DNA of 64,000 bases from Acidobacteriota bacterium (lineage in GTDB: Bacteria > Acidobacteriota > Blastocatellia > Pyrinomonadales > Pyrinomonadaceae), in assembly GCA_019242475.1 (NCBI GenBank), contig JAFAVK010000017.1, positions 1-64,000 on the forward strand, read 5' to 3'. This document shows, piece by piece, positions 28,141-36,439 of this stretch. Within the stretch, counting starts at the first letter, position 1, and the number at the start of each line of letters is the position of its first letter. The position numbers and the translations under genes are program-made. The notes under the pieces were generated by a model. That model was not told the origin of the DNA and did not search any database. It was given only the letters and a program-made list of their open reading frames with translations.

Positions 28141-28203
28141 AGTATTTAACTTCGCGTTTCCGGCCCCGTAACGGGCGCGTAAACGACTTCCCGTATGATG
28201 GAT

Positions 28204-28328
28204 TTCCGTTTCTCTTTCTAGCCATCTTTCAACCACACAGGTCGGCCGAAGAGCTTCGGGAGGCGTGACAGAGAGTGGCGCCCTTGCCCCGAACCACTAC
28301 AACCAGCTAAGCAAGAAAAGGAAGAGAC
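28204..28328 (+). promoter_or_regulatory. conserved 5' leader of the second Oar-like receptor
   Basis: Counterpart of 24601-24725, with the same order of blocks (CTCTTTCTAGCCATCTTTCA, GCCCTTG.CCCGAACC, CAACCAGCTAAGCA, AAAGGAAGAG). The possible -10 TATGAT lies 5 nt before this block. Confidence 0.7.
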
Positions 28329-31300
28329 ATGTCTAAAAATCCCCTCCGCAAGGCCGCCGCCGCGCTGGCCTTACTCTGCTTCTGCCTCGCCTTCGGCGCG
28401 TCTCACGCCGCGGCGCAGTCACAGGCCAGTTCCGGGCAGATCGCCGGCGACGTGACCGACCCGAACGGGGCCGCCGTGCCGAACGCGTCCGTGACCGTCA
28501 CGAACAAGGAGACGGGTCTGACGCGCACGGCGACGACGAGCGACGACGGCCTCTACACCATCGTCCTGCTCCCGCCGGGCACCTACACGGTGGCCGCGCA
28601 GGCCAGCAACTTCGCGGAGGCCAAGGTCGAGAACGTCGTCGTCAACGTCGGGCGCGTCGTGGACGTGAAGATCGCCCTCGGCGTCACCGCCGTCTCGGAG
28701 ACCGTCCTCGTCACCGCGGACACGGCCCTCCAGACCACCCGCAACGAGTCCGACGCCGTCGTCAACGAGACGGCCATCAAGGAGCTGCCGATCAACGGCC
28801 GCCGCTTCCAGGACTTCGTCACGCTGACGCCGACCGCGCAGGTCGATCCGTCGCGCGGCCAGATCTCCATCGCCGGGCAGAAGGGCGTCAACAGCAACGT
28901 CAACATCGACGGCATGGACTACAACCAGCCGTTCTTCGGCGGCATCCGCGGCGGCGAGCGCTCGAACCTCGCGTTCACCATCCCGCAGGAGTCCATCAAG
29001 GAGTTCCAGGTCGTCGCCACCGGCTACTCGGCCGAGTTCGGGCGCTCGACGGGCGGCATCGTCAACGCCGTGACGAAGTCCGGCGACAACAGCGTCCGCG
29101 GCTCCGCCTTCTGGCTCTTCCGCCCGAGCCGGCTCGCGCGCGGCAACGAGTTCACCGACGCGCTGGTGCAGCAGAGGCTGACCTCGCTCGGCGTTAACCC
29201 GACGCTCGCCCCGACGCAGCACCAGTTCGGCGGCTCCATCGGCGGCCCGATTGTGAAGGACAAACTCTTCTACTTCGGCGCCTACGAGCAGCAGCGCTTC
29301 CGCGCCCCGCGCCAGATCATCTTCAGCTACCCCCTGGGCTTCCCCCCGAGCTTCATCACCGTGACCCCGGCGCAGCAGGACGTCCTCAACTTCTACAACG
29401 CCCAGCAGACGAGCTACACCCAGACCAACGACGCCAAGGCCGGGCTGGCGCGCGCGGATTGGAACATCAATTCGAGCAACACCTTCAACTTCCGCTTCAG
29501 CGCCAGCACGAACAACGCGCTGAACGCCGCCGCCAGGGGCGAGACCTCCGTTGACCCGACGACGAACCTGGCGCTCTCCTCGAACGGGACAGAGGAGAAC
29601 ACCACCCGGCTGGGCGTCGGGCAGTTGGTCAGCACTTTCGGGTCGAGCGTGGTCAACGAGCTGCGCGGGCAGGTCGCCCGCGAGACCCGGCCCCGCCTGT
29701 CCAACTCCGAGGTGCCGAACCTCGTCACCAGCTTCGCCAACATCGGCGCGGCGGGCAGCTCGACCTCCTCCTTCCTGCCGAACGAGGAGCACGACATGCG
29801 CTACCAGGTGGTCGAGGCGCTGACCTACCTCAAGGGTAACCACAACTTCAAATTCGGGGGCGAGTACAGCCACATCGACGCCGCCCAGACCTTCGGCTTC
29901 AACCAGTTCGGCCGGTACAACCTGAGCCCCGGCGCCGCCTGCATCAGCGCCACCAACTGTACGTTTCAAACCAACCTCCAGGGCCTGACGAACGTCGTGG
30001 TGCCCCAGGGCGGAAGCGTGACGCGGGCATTTCTCGGCCGCTTCGACGTGACCAACGCCTCGTACAACGTGCAGATCGGGAACAGGCTCGCCGACATCAA
30101 GAATCAGGAGCTGGCCTTCTTCGGGCAGGACTCCTGGCGCGCCACGCCGAAGCTGACGCTCAACTACGGGCTGCGCGTGGAGCAGCAGTTCAACCCCACG
30201 CCCGAGGCCAACAACACGGCGGTCGTGGACGCGGCCAGAAACACCATCTTCCCCCTCCGCGGCCGAGGTTATGACCCGTCCGACATTCCCGACAGCGGCT
30301 GGCAGTTGGGGCCGCGCGTCGGCTTCGCCTACGACCCGCAGGGCAAGGGCCGGACGGTCATCCGCGGGTACAGCGGCATCTACTACGCCCACACGCCACT
30401 CATCCTCATGGCGGCGCCCATTAACAACTTCCGCAACCCGCCGGGAGACGTGAGCGCACAGCTGCCCGTCACGGGATTCACCCAGGCCACCTTCAACACG
30501 TTCCTGGGCACGGCCGCGGGACAGCAGTACAGGACGATCACGGGCTGCGACCCCAGCGCGGCGACCGGCACCGACGCGCGGAACCGCTGCACGCCGGACA
30601 CGCTCTACCGCCAGTTCGCCATCGTCGGCATCAACCTGAACAGCTCGCCGCTGGGCGGGCTCCCGATCCTCTCGTCGGATCAGCTCTCTTCCATCGCGGG
30701 TGCGCTCGGCCGCAACCCCAACCCCTTCGCCACCGCGCAGGTGATCGGCATGGCCGAGGACTTCAAGAACCCGCGCTCGGTGCAGCACGGCTTCGGGGTC
30801 GAACACCAGGCCGCCCGCGGCCTCGTCCTCGGCGTCAACTTCGACTACGTCCACACGACGAGGAACCAGCGCAACCGCGATATCAACATCCCGGCGCCGC
30901 TGACCGGGCAGCAGTACGTGGACTTCCTGCGCGCCAACAACTCGGCGACGAACGTCTTAATTATGGCCGCGCCCGGCGGCATCTTCGACCAGATTCTGGC
31001 CTCCGGCCGGACGTACATCGCCATCGCCACGCCCGGCGGGTTCATCAACCCCGCCACGGGCGCGTCGCTGGCCTTCCCCACCGGCTCGGTCACCACCCGC
31101 CCGCGCCCGACTCAAGCCCCCGGGGCGGCCGGCCTGCTCGGCTCCTTGCAGGTGCGCGAGTCCACGGCGAAGTCGCTCTACCGCGCCCTGACGTTCCGCG
31201 CCCGCCTGGTTCGCAAGCGTGTGCAGCTCAACACCTACTACACCTTCTCCAGGCTCCTGTCGGACGACGACAACGAGCGTGATTCCGGCGGCGTCGCCTA

Positions 31301-31874
31301 CGCCAACCCGTACGACCTGCACGGCGAGTACTACCGCAGCCGCCTCGACCGCGAGAGCCAGTTCATGGCGAGCCCGATCTTCTTCCTGCCTTATGACTTT
31401 GAAGTTTCGGGCGCGTTCCGACTCCAGTCCGGCCAGCCCTTCAACGCCGCCGTGGGCGCGGACTTGAACGGCGACACGACGAACAACGACCGGCCCCTTC
31501 AGGTGCCCGGCGTCGAGTACCCCCGCAACTTCTTTAGGAACCGCGGGATTTACAACCTCGACATGAGCGTGCGGAAGAGCTTCAGGTTCACCGAGCGGCA
31601 GCGCCTGAGCTTCTCGGCCGAGTTCTACAACATCCTCAACCGGCCCAACATCCTGGTCGGCACCGCGGCCGCGCCGGGCACGAACACGACCTTCGGGAGC
31701 GGCGGGCAGTTCTGCGTCTCGGCGAGCCAGATTTGCGGGTTGAGCGGCGGCCCCGCCTTCAACCCGAACTTCTTGCAGATTCGCGACCCGAACACCGGCG
31801 CGATCCTGACCAGCAACGTCGTCCCCGGAAGCCAAGTCTTCCAGATGCAGCTCGGCGTGCGGTATCAGTTCTAA
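28329..31874 (+). CDS. Oar-like TonB-dependent outer-membrane receptor, copy 2
   Basis: 1181 residues with the same design as copy 1: signal peptide (ending HAAAQS), carboxypeptidase-regulatory domain (GQIAGDVTDPNGAAVPNASV), plug (IKELPINGRRFQDFVTL, YSAEFGRSTGGIVNAVTKSG) and a barrel ending QMQLGVRYQF. The barrel differs widely from copy 1, so the ligands are probably different, while the leader and signal peptide are almost the same. GAAGAGAC lies just before the ATG. A perfect 12-bp terminator follows the stop, so the two receptors are separate transcription units. Confidence 0.92.
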   Translation: MSKNPLRKAAAALALLCFCLAFGASHAAAQSQASSGQIAGDVTDPNGAAVPNASVTVTNKETGLTRTATTSDDGLYTIVLLPPGTYTVAAQASNFAEAKVENVVVNVGRVVDVKIALGVTAVSETVLVTADTALQTTRNESDAVVNETAIKELPINGRRFQDFVTLTPTAQVDPSRGQISIAGQKGVNSNVNIDGMDYNQPFFGGIRGGERSNLAFTIPQESIKEFQVVATGYSAEFGRSTGGIVNAVTKSGDNSVRGSAFWLFRPSRLARGNEFTDALVQQRLTSLGVNPTLAPTQHQFGGSIGGPIVKDKLFYFGAYEQQRFRAPRQIIFSYPLGFPPSFITVTPAQQDVLNFYNAQQTSYTQTNDAKAGLARADWNINSSNTFNFRFSASTNNALNAAARGETSVDPTTNLALSSNGTEENTTRLGVGQLVSTFGSSVVNELRGQVARETRPRLSNSEVPNLVTSFANIGAAGSSTSSFLPNEEHDMRYQVVEALTYLKGNHNFKFGGEYSHIDAAQTFGFNQFGRYNLSPGAACISATNCTFQTNLQGLTNVVVPQGGSVTRAFLGRFDVTNASYNVQIGNRLADIKNQELAFFGQDSWRATPKLTLNYGLRVEQQFNPTPEANNTAVVDAARNTIFPLRGRGYDPSDIPDSGWQLGPRVGFAYDPQGKGRTVIRGYSGIYYAHTPLILMAAPINNFRNPPGDVSAQLPVTGFTQATFNTFLGTAAGQQYRTITGCDPSAATGTDARNRCTPDTLYRQFAIVGINLNSSPLGGLPILSSDQLSSIAGALGRNPNPFATAQVIGMAEDFKNPRSVQHGFGVEHQAARGLVLGVNFDYVHTTRNQRNRDINIPAPLTGQQYVDFLRANNSATNVLIMAAPGGIFDQILASGRTYIAIATPGGFINPATGASLAFPTGSVTTRPRPTQAPGAAGLLGSLQVRESTAKSLYRALTFRARLVRKRVQLNTYYTFSRLLSDDDNERDSGGVAYANPYDLHGEYYRSRLDRESQFMASPIFFLPYDFEVSGAFRLQSGQPFNAAVGADLNGDTTNNDRPLQVPGVEYPRNFFRNRGIYNLDMSVRKSFRFTERQRLSFSAEFYNILNRPNILVGTAAAPGTNTTFGSGGQFCVSASQICGLSGGPAFNPNFLQIRDPNTGAILTSNVVPGSQVFQMQLGVRYQF

Positions 31875-31908
31875 GAACCGAACCCTTCGGAGCCGCCACT
31901 CCTTTCAA

Positions 31909-31946
31909 GGGCGCGCAACCCGCAAAGGTTGCGCGCCCTCTTTTCT
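31909..31946 (+). terminator. rho-independent terminator after the second Oar-like receptor
   Basis: Perfect 12-bp stem GGGCGCGCAACC (31909-31920) / GGTTGCGCGCCC (31927-31938), 6-nt loop, then TCTTTTCT. The following 31947-32144 shows no gene and no clear promoter. Confidence 0.92.
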
Positions 31947-32158
31947 GAGCCGCCGACCTTGTCCCAAGACAGGCCGCGCGCGTACGGAAACGAACCCGCC
32001 CCGCGGGCGCGCCCGGACGGGCCGCGCGGCACATCCTCCCTCTCTTCAATACCTTTCGCCGCCGGGCGCTGCTGGCATGTAGGTTGCCATCTCTCCAACT
32101 TGAGACGTGAGAGTTTGACGCGCTCTCCCGCATTCACACACTTAGGAGGGTTGACGAA

Positions 32159-32371
32159 ATGGGTGCTCCGAACAAGGACGAGATGGAAGGCAAATACAAT
32201 CAGGTCAAGGGCTCGGTCAAAGAGGGGCTCGGCCGTCTGACCGGCGACGACGACATGCGGGCCGAAGGCTCGGCCGACAAGATCAAGGGTGACGTGCAGG
32301 AAGGCTGGGGCGGCACCAAGCGCAAGGTCGGCGACATGCTCGAAGACGCGGGCGACGCCATCAAACACTAA
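32159..32371 (+). CDS. CsbD-family stress protein
   Basis: 70 residues, full family length. MEGKYNQVKGSVKEGLGRLTGDDD and GSADKIKGDVQEGWG are the two halves of the CsbD pattern, a small hydrophilic protein induced by general stress in many bacteria; its biochemical role is not known. AGGAGGG lies 9-15 nt before the ATG. The neighbour across the convergent gap is also of a general-stress type, so both may respond to stress, which is inference. Confidence 0.9.
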   Translation: MGAPNKDEMEGKYNQVKGSVKEGLGRLTGDDDMRAEGSADKIKGDVQEGWGGTKRKVGDMLEDAGDAIKH

Positions 32372-32402
32372 CGCCCGCCTTCAAACCCGAACAACCAACA
32401 AC

Positions 32403-32438
32403 GAGGCCGCCGCCGGTTTTTACTCCGGCGGCGGCCTC
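32403..32438. terminator. strong GC hairpin after csbD-like gene
   Basis: Perfect 14-bp stem (GAGGCCGCCGCCGG / CCGGCGGCGGCCTC) with loop TTTTTACT, 31 nt after the stop. There is no T run after it, so termination efficiency is uncertain. Confidence 0.55.
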
Positions 32439-32450
32439 AACGTATGGGAA

Positions 32451-32526
32451 TTGATGAATGAGGAGTGATGAGTGATGAATATGTCTTCGTCGTCATATTC
32501 ATCACTCATCACTCCCCACTCATCAT
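32451..32526. repeat. heptamer hairpin, GTGATGA family
   Basis: Arms 32451-32483 and 32494-32526 match at 30 of 33 positions, loop 10 nt. Inner part ATATTCATCACTCATCACT is shared with the copy at 6570-6655. It lies between two convergent genes and ends 5 nt from the stop of the next one. Confidence 0.92.
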
Positions 32527-32531
32527 TTGCT

Positions 32532-33032
32532 TTACTCCTGCCGTATGTACTCGGCGCCCAAATCCTTGAGCAGCTCTTCGAGCTTGTCCGCCTCTTCGTC
32601 GGTCTTCGACTCGACGCCGATGAGGATGCCGCCCGCGCGCAGGGACGCGTCGTAGACCTTCGCGCGGTGCTCGGGAATCCCCGCTCCGACCAGCGCGCCG
32701 ATGAGCCCGCCGGCCGCGCCGCCCGCGCCCGCGCCCGCGAGCGCAGCCGCCAGAGGCCCCGCGACCACGAGCCCTAATCCAGGCAGCACGACGTTCGTCC
32801 CGATGGCGACCAGCGCCGCCACCACCGCCCCGACCGTCCCGCCGACGGCCGCGCCGTAGCCGAGCCCGTCGGCCGCGTGCGTGCGCGTCTCGATGGCGAA
32901 CTCCTTCGACTTGGTCGCGTCGGACATCAGCACCGAGATGTCGTCGCGCGTGTAACCGCGCTTGAGAATCGCGTCCACGGCCGCCTCCGCGGCCACGCGC
33001 GTCTTGAAAACTCCCGTCACAAGCTTTGCCAT
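32532..33032 (-). CDS. general-stress-type protein with glycine-rich membrane segment
   Basis: 166 residues from ATG 33032, where AGAGGAA sits 7 nt upstream (a longer frame reaches 33074). N-terminal part KLVTGVFKTRVAAEAAVDAILKRG then DDISVLMSD resembles the heat-induced/general-stress 17M-like fold. A Gly/Ala-rich hydrophobic stretch (about 57-115, with several GxxxG) resembles glycine-zipper membrane insertion segments. The end VYDASLRAGGILIGVESKTDEEADKLEELL repeats the fold's second half. Precise function unknown. Confidence 0.75.
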   Translation of the reverse strand: MAKLVTGVFKTRVAAEAAVDAILKRGYTRDDISVLMSDATKSKEFAIETRTHAADGLGYGAAVGGTVGAVVAALVAIGTNVVLPGLGLVVAGPLAAALAGAGAGGAAGGLIGALVGAGIPEHRAKVYDASLRAGGILIGVESKTDEEADKLEELLKDLGAEYIRQE

Positions 33033-33270
33033 AAAAGATTCCTCTCTCGAAAAGAGACCTACCCGCACGAACACATCGCAAGCCCCGTGCCGACTTCAAG
33101 CCCGCTCATTTCTCTCGAATCGCCGCGCGATAGAACCAATTATTCCGCGCCGCGCGCCTCACCCTTCTCACGTCCCCGTACCAAACCGGGACGAGCCGTC
33201 GCGCCTGTGTTCTGTTCGGCGTCAGCGCCGGCGGCCTCTCAAGGGCGGAGACGGCAAGGCAGCGCGCTGG

Positions 33271-33276
33271 TATAAT
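33271..33276 (+). promoter_or_regulatory. possible -10 box for the HAD gene
   Basis: A perfect TATAAT followed by CCCTGCC; the same downstream word follows TAGAAT in the promoter at 37695-37723. No convincing -35 box is seen 16-18 nt upstream. The rest of the divergent gap 33033-33326 shows nothing clear. Confidence 0.4.
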
Positions 33277-33326
33277 CCCTGCCTTCTGACGAACGGCAAT
33301 CCGAACTTTCTCAAGGGGAGACATCT

Positions 33327-34007
33327 GTGATCAAGGCGGTCATCTTCGACGTGGACGGGACGCTCATCGATTCCGTAGACCTCCACGCGCGCGCGTGGCA
33401 GGAGGCGTTCGCGCACTTCGGCAAACACTTCGACTTCGAGCGCGTGCGCTCCCAGATCGGCAAGGGCGGCGACCAGTTGATGCCCGTCTTCCTCTCGCGG
33501 GAAGAGCTTGAAGAGTTCGGCGAAGAGCTTGAGGAGTACCGCGGCGAACTCTTCAAGCGCGAATACCTCCCGCGCGTGAAAGGCTTCCCCGCCGTGCGCG
33601 AGTTGTTCCAGAGGGTGAAAGACGAAGGGCTCCAGATCGCGCTCGCCTCCTCGGCCAAAGGCGACGAGCTGAAGACCTACAAGAAGCTCGCGCGCATCGA
33701 AGACCTCGTCGAAGAGGAGACTTCGAGCGACGACGCAGAGAAGTCCAAGCCGCACCCTGACATCTTCGAGGCCGCGCTCGAAAAACTCGAAGACGTGCGA
33801 CCTTCCGATGCCGTCGTCGTCGGCGACACGCCCTACGACGCGGAGGCCGCGGGCAAGGCCGGCTTGCAAACAATCGGCCTGCTCTCCGGCGGCTTCCCCG
33901 AGGAAGACCTGCGCGCCGCCGGCTGCGCCCGCATCTACCGCGACGCCGCAGACCTCCTCGCCGCCTACGACACCTCGCCGCTCGCGAAGGCAGAAGGGGG
34001 ACGATGA
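33327..34007 (+). CDS. HAD-superfamily phosphatase/phosphoglucomutase-like hydrolase
   Basis: 226 residues, HAD class IA. Nucleophile Asp8 and acid/base Asp10 in VIFDVDGTLIDS; motif II ALASSAKGD; motif III lysine in KSKPHPDIF; motif IV VVGDTPYDAEAA. The helical cap (about 15-90) is of the beta-phosphoglucomutase/phosphoglycolate phosphatase type. Substrate not determined. GTG start at 33327 with GGGGAG about 7 nt upstream. The C-terminal KAEGGR is encoded by what may be the left arm of a decayed heptamer repeat. Confidence 0.9.
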   Translation: MIKAVIFDVDGTLIDSVDLHARAWQEAFAHFGKHFDFERVRSQIGKGGDQLMPVFLSREELEEFGEELEEYRGELFKREYLPRVKGFPAVRELFQRVKDEGLQIALASSAKGDELKTYKKLARIEDLVEEETSSDDAEKSKPHPDIFEAALEKLEDVRPSDAVVVGDTPYDAEAAGKAGLQTIGLLSGGFPEEDLRAAGCARIYRDAADLLAAYDTSPLAKAEGGR

Positions 34008-34061
34008 ACACGATGACTCTCAACATCCCTCCCTCGCTCTTCGCCCTTCGCTCTTTGCCTT
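33985..34061. repeat. possible decayed heptamer element, GGCGAAG type
   Basis: 34031-34061 reads as four 7-bp units on the complement (GGCAAAG, AGCGAAG, GGCGAAG, AGCGAGG). A shorter partner (CGAAGGCAGAAGGGG, 33985-33999) lies at the end of the HAD gene. The arms pair poorly, so this is tentative. Confidence 0.35.
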
Positions 34062-34062
34062 G

Positions 34063-35154
34063 ATGCGAGTCCTTCAAGTCAGCTCGGCGCGCGCGTTCGG
34101 CGGGGGCGAGCGTCACCTCGCCGACCTCGCCCGCGGCCTTCAAGAGCGCGGCCACGAAGTCCTCGCCGCGCTGCGCGAAGGCTCGCCGCTCCGCGGGCGA
34201 CTCACGTTCCTGCCCGAACAGAACGTCTACAAGCTGCGGCTGCGCAATGCGCTGGACATCAACAGCGGGCGGAAGCTCGCGCGCATCGCGCGCGAGCGCG
34301 GGGTGGACATCATCCACGCCCACGTCGCGCGCGACTATGTGCCCGCGGCCTTCGCCGCGCGGTTCGCGCCCGCGGCGCGCCTCGTCATCACGCGCCACGT
34401 CCTCTTCCCCTTGAGCCGCGCGCACCGCCTCGCGCTCTCGAACGTCGCGCGCGTCATCGCCGTCTCCGACCCGGTCGCCCACGCCCTGCGCTCGCAGAAG
34501 ATTTTCGACGCGGACAAAATCCGCGTCGTCGAGAACGGCGTAGACCTCGCGCGTTTCGAACGCGCACGCGCCGAGGCCGAGAGTGAGGACGGCGACGGCC
34601 GCTTCCGCGTCGGCATCGTCGGCGAGCTGAGCGTGCTCAAGGGGCAGGAGGAGTTTGTCCGCGCGGCGGCGCTCGTCGCCCGGGAGTTCGGCGAGCGCGT
34701 AGAGTTCCTCGTCGTCGGCGACGACAATTCGCGCGGCGGCGAGTACCGTGCGCGCGTCGTGCGGCTCATCGAAGAACTCGGGCTGACGGGGCGCGTGCGT
34801 TTGTTGGAGCGGGTCGCAGACGTGTCGCGCGTCGTCGCCAGGCTCAACCTGCTCGTCTCGGCCTCTTACTCGGAAGCCTTCGGCATGGCGATGGCCGAGG
34901 CTCTCGTCTGCGGCGTGCCCGTCGTCGCCACGGCGACCAAGGGCGCGCAGTCCTTGATTGAAGACGGCGGCAACGGCCTTCTCGTCCCCGTCGGCGACGT
35001 GCCTGCGCTCGCCGGGGCCGTCAACGCACTGCTCTTAGACGATGAGAGACGACTCACGCTCGGCGCTCAGGCCCGACGTTCCGGGCGCGAGCGCTTCAGC
35101 CCCGAGCGCATGCTCGAAGCAACCGAGCGTGTTTACGAAGAGGCATTTGCATGA
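34063..35154 (+). CDS. glycosyltransferase family 4-like
   Basis: 363 residues from ATG 34063, where MRVLQVSSARAFGGGERHLADLARGL is the usual GT4 start; the frame is open further upstream but that part is a repeat. Two Rossmann domains with VAREFGERVEFLVVGDD and the acid pair of EAFGMAMAE (E-x7-E) that binds the sugar nucleotide. Retaining transfer to a lipid or polysaccharide acceptor is likely; donor and acceptor unknown. The end overlaps the next gene by ATGA. Confidence 0.9.
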   Translation: MRVLQVSSARAFGGGERHLADLARGLQERGHEVLAALREGSPLRGRLTFLPEQNVYKLRLRNALDINSGRKLARIARERGVDIIHAHVARDYVPAAFAARFAPAARLVITRHVLFPLSRAHRLALSNVARVIAVSDPVAHALRSQKIFDADKIRVVENGVDLARFERARAEAESEDGDGRFRVGIVGELSVLKGQEEFVRAAALVAREFGERVEFLVVGDDNSRGGEYRARVVRLIEELGLTGRVRLLERVADVSRVVARLNLLVSASYSEAFGMAMAEALVCGVPVVATATKGAQSLIEDGGNGLLVPVGDVPALAGAVNALLLDDERRLTLGAQARRSGRERFSPERMLEATERVYEEAFA

Positions 35155-35957
35155 GCAAAAGTCTGGCGCGTGTGCGCGACATCGAGATGGCTTACGACGA
35201 TTCGGGCGGCGACGGCGCGGCGCTCGTGCTGCTACACGGCTTCCCCTTCGACCGTTCGATGTGGCGCGGGCAGGCTGAGGCTCTCGGCGGCGAGTTCCGC
35301 GTCGTCGCGCCCGACCTGCGTGGCTCGGGTGAGACGCCCGTCGGCGCCGGCGGGGTGTCGATTGCAGGGATGGCCGAGGACGTGGCCGCGCTGCTCGACG
35401 AGTTGAAGCTCGGGCGCGTCGTCCTCGGCGGGCTCTCGATGGGCGGTTACGTCGCTTTTGAATTCTTCCGCAAGTTTCCCGGGCGTGTGCGCGCGCTCCT
35501 CCTCGCCGACACGCGCCCGCAGGCCGACACCGAAGAGGGCCGCCGCGCGCGTGAAGAGAACGCGCAACGCGCCCTCGAAGAGGGCATGGTGCCAATCGTC
35601 GAGTCGATGCTGCCGAAGCTCCTCGCGGCGGGCACGCGCGAGCGCGGCGGCGAAGTCTTGGAGCGCGTGCGCGCGATGATGCTTGGCACGAGTCCCGAAG
35701 GCGCGGCCGCGGCGCTGCGCGCCATGGCTTTGAGAAGAGATCAGACAGCGCTTCTGCCGACGATAAACGTCCCGACCTTGATCGTCGTCGGGAGTGAAGA
35801 CGCGGTGACTCCGCCCGCGGACGCGGAGGCGATGGGCGCGAAGATAGAAGGGTCGCGCTTAGTCGTCGTCGAAGGCGCGGGGCATCTCTCGAACGTCGAG
35901 CGTCCCGGGGAGTTCAACCGCGCGCTCGCCGAATTCCTGCGCGCACTGCCCGCCTGA
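35151..35957 (+). CDS. alpha/beta-fold hydrolase
   Basis: 268 residues. The triad is Ser96 (GGLSMGGY), Asp217 (VGSEDAVTPP) and His245 (EGAGHLSNVE); the oxyanion segment is LLHGFPFDRS. Relatives include esterases, dienelactone-type and MhpC-like hydrolases; substrate unknown. It starts inside the stop codon of the glycosyltransferase gene (ATGA), so the two are co-translated. Confidence 0.9.
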   Translation: MSKSLARVRDIEMAYDDSGGDGAALVLLHGFPFDRSMWRGQAEALGGEFRVVAPDLRGSGETPVGAGGVSIAGMAEDVAALLDELKLGRVVLGGLSMGGYVAFEFFRKFPGRVRALLLADTRPQADTEEGRRAREENAQRALEEGMVPIVESMLPKLLAAGTRERGGEVLERVRAMMLGTSPEGAAAALRAMALRRDQTALLPTINVPTLIVVGSEDAVTPPADAEAMGAKIEGSRLVVVEGAGHLSNVERPGEFNRALAEFLRALPA

Positions 35958-35998
35958 GCCTATTGCTTTGAAGGATTGAAGGGAGTAGAACCAAAGGC

Positions 35999-36433
35999 GT
36001 GAGTGAACCCTGGAAATTCCGCATCGAGGAGCGCGTCCGATGGGGCGACGTGGACGCGGCGCGCATCATCTTCTACGGCGCCTACATACGCTTCTTCGAG
36101 TTCGCCGAGACGGAGCTGTTCCGCGCGGTCGGCCTGCCCTACGGCGTGATGTTCGACGAGCTGGACGTGTGGCTGCCGCGCGCGCACCTCGAATGCGACT
36201 TTCACAGGGCCGCGCAGCTCGACGACCTGCTGGAGGTCTGCGTCTACGTCGGACGCATCGGCACCAAGTCTTTGCGGCTCGACTTCGAGGTGCGCCGCAA
36301 CGGCGACGAAGAACTGGTCGCCACCGCCCACTTCGTCCTCGTCGCCGTCCGCCGCCAGACCTTCGAGTCAGTCCCCGTCCCCGAAGAACTCAAACGCCGC
36401 CTCGCGCGGTACACCAAACCCGCGGATGTTTGA
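35999..36433 (+). CDS. acyl-CoA thioesterase, 4HBT/YbgC type
   Basis: 144 residues, one hot-dog fold. VRWGDVDAARIIFYGAYIRFFE carries the catalytic Asp, and LECDFHRAAQLDDLLEVCVYV is the matching second half. GTG start at 35999; a GAAGGGAG ribosome site lies about 15 nt upstream, rather far. It may hydrolyse an acyl-CoA or acyl-ACP; the substrate is unknown. It converges with a flavoprotein gene 6 nt away on the other strand. Confidence 0.88.
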   Translation: MSEPWKFRIEERVRWGDVDAARIIFYGAYIRFFEFAETELFRAVGLPYGVMFDELDVWLPRAHLECDFHRAAQLDDLLEVCVYVGRIGTKSLRLDFEVRRNGDEELVATAHFVLVAVRRQTFESVPVPEELKRRLARYTKPADV

Positions 36434-36439
36434 GTCAGC

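Noticed and set aside
28419-30854. 811-codon open frame on the minus strand opposite the second receptor
   Set aside because: Shadow of the real gene caused by high G+C at third positions; low-complexity Arg/Val/Asp/Glu-rich product, no family, and the opposite frame has clear domains.
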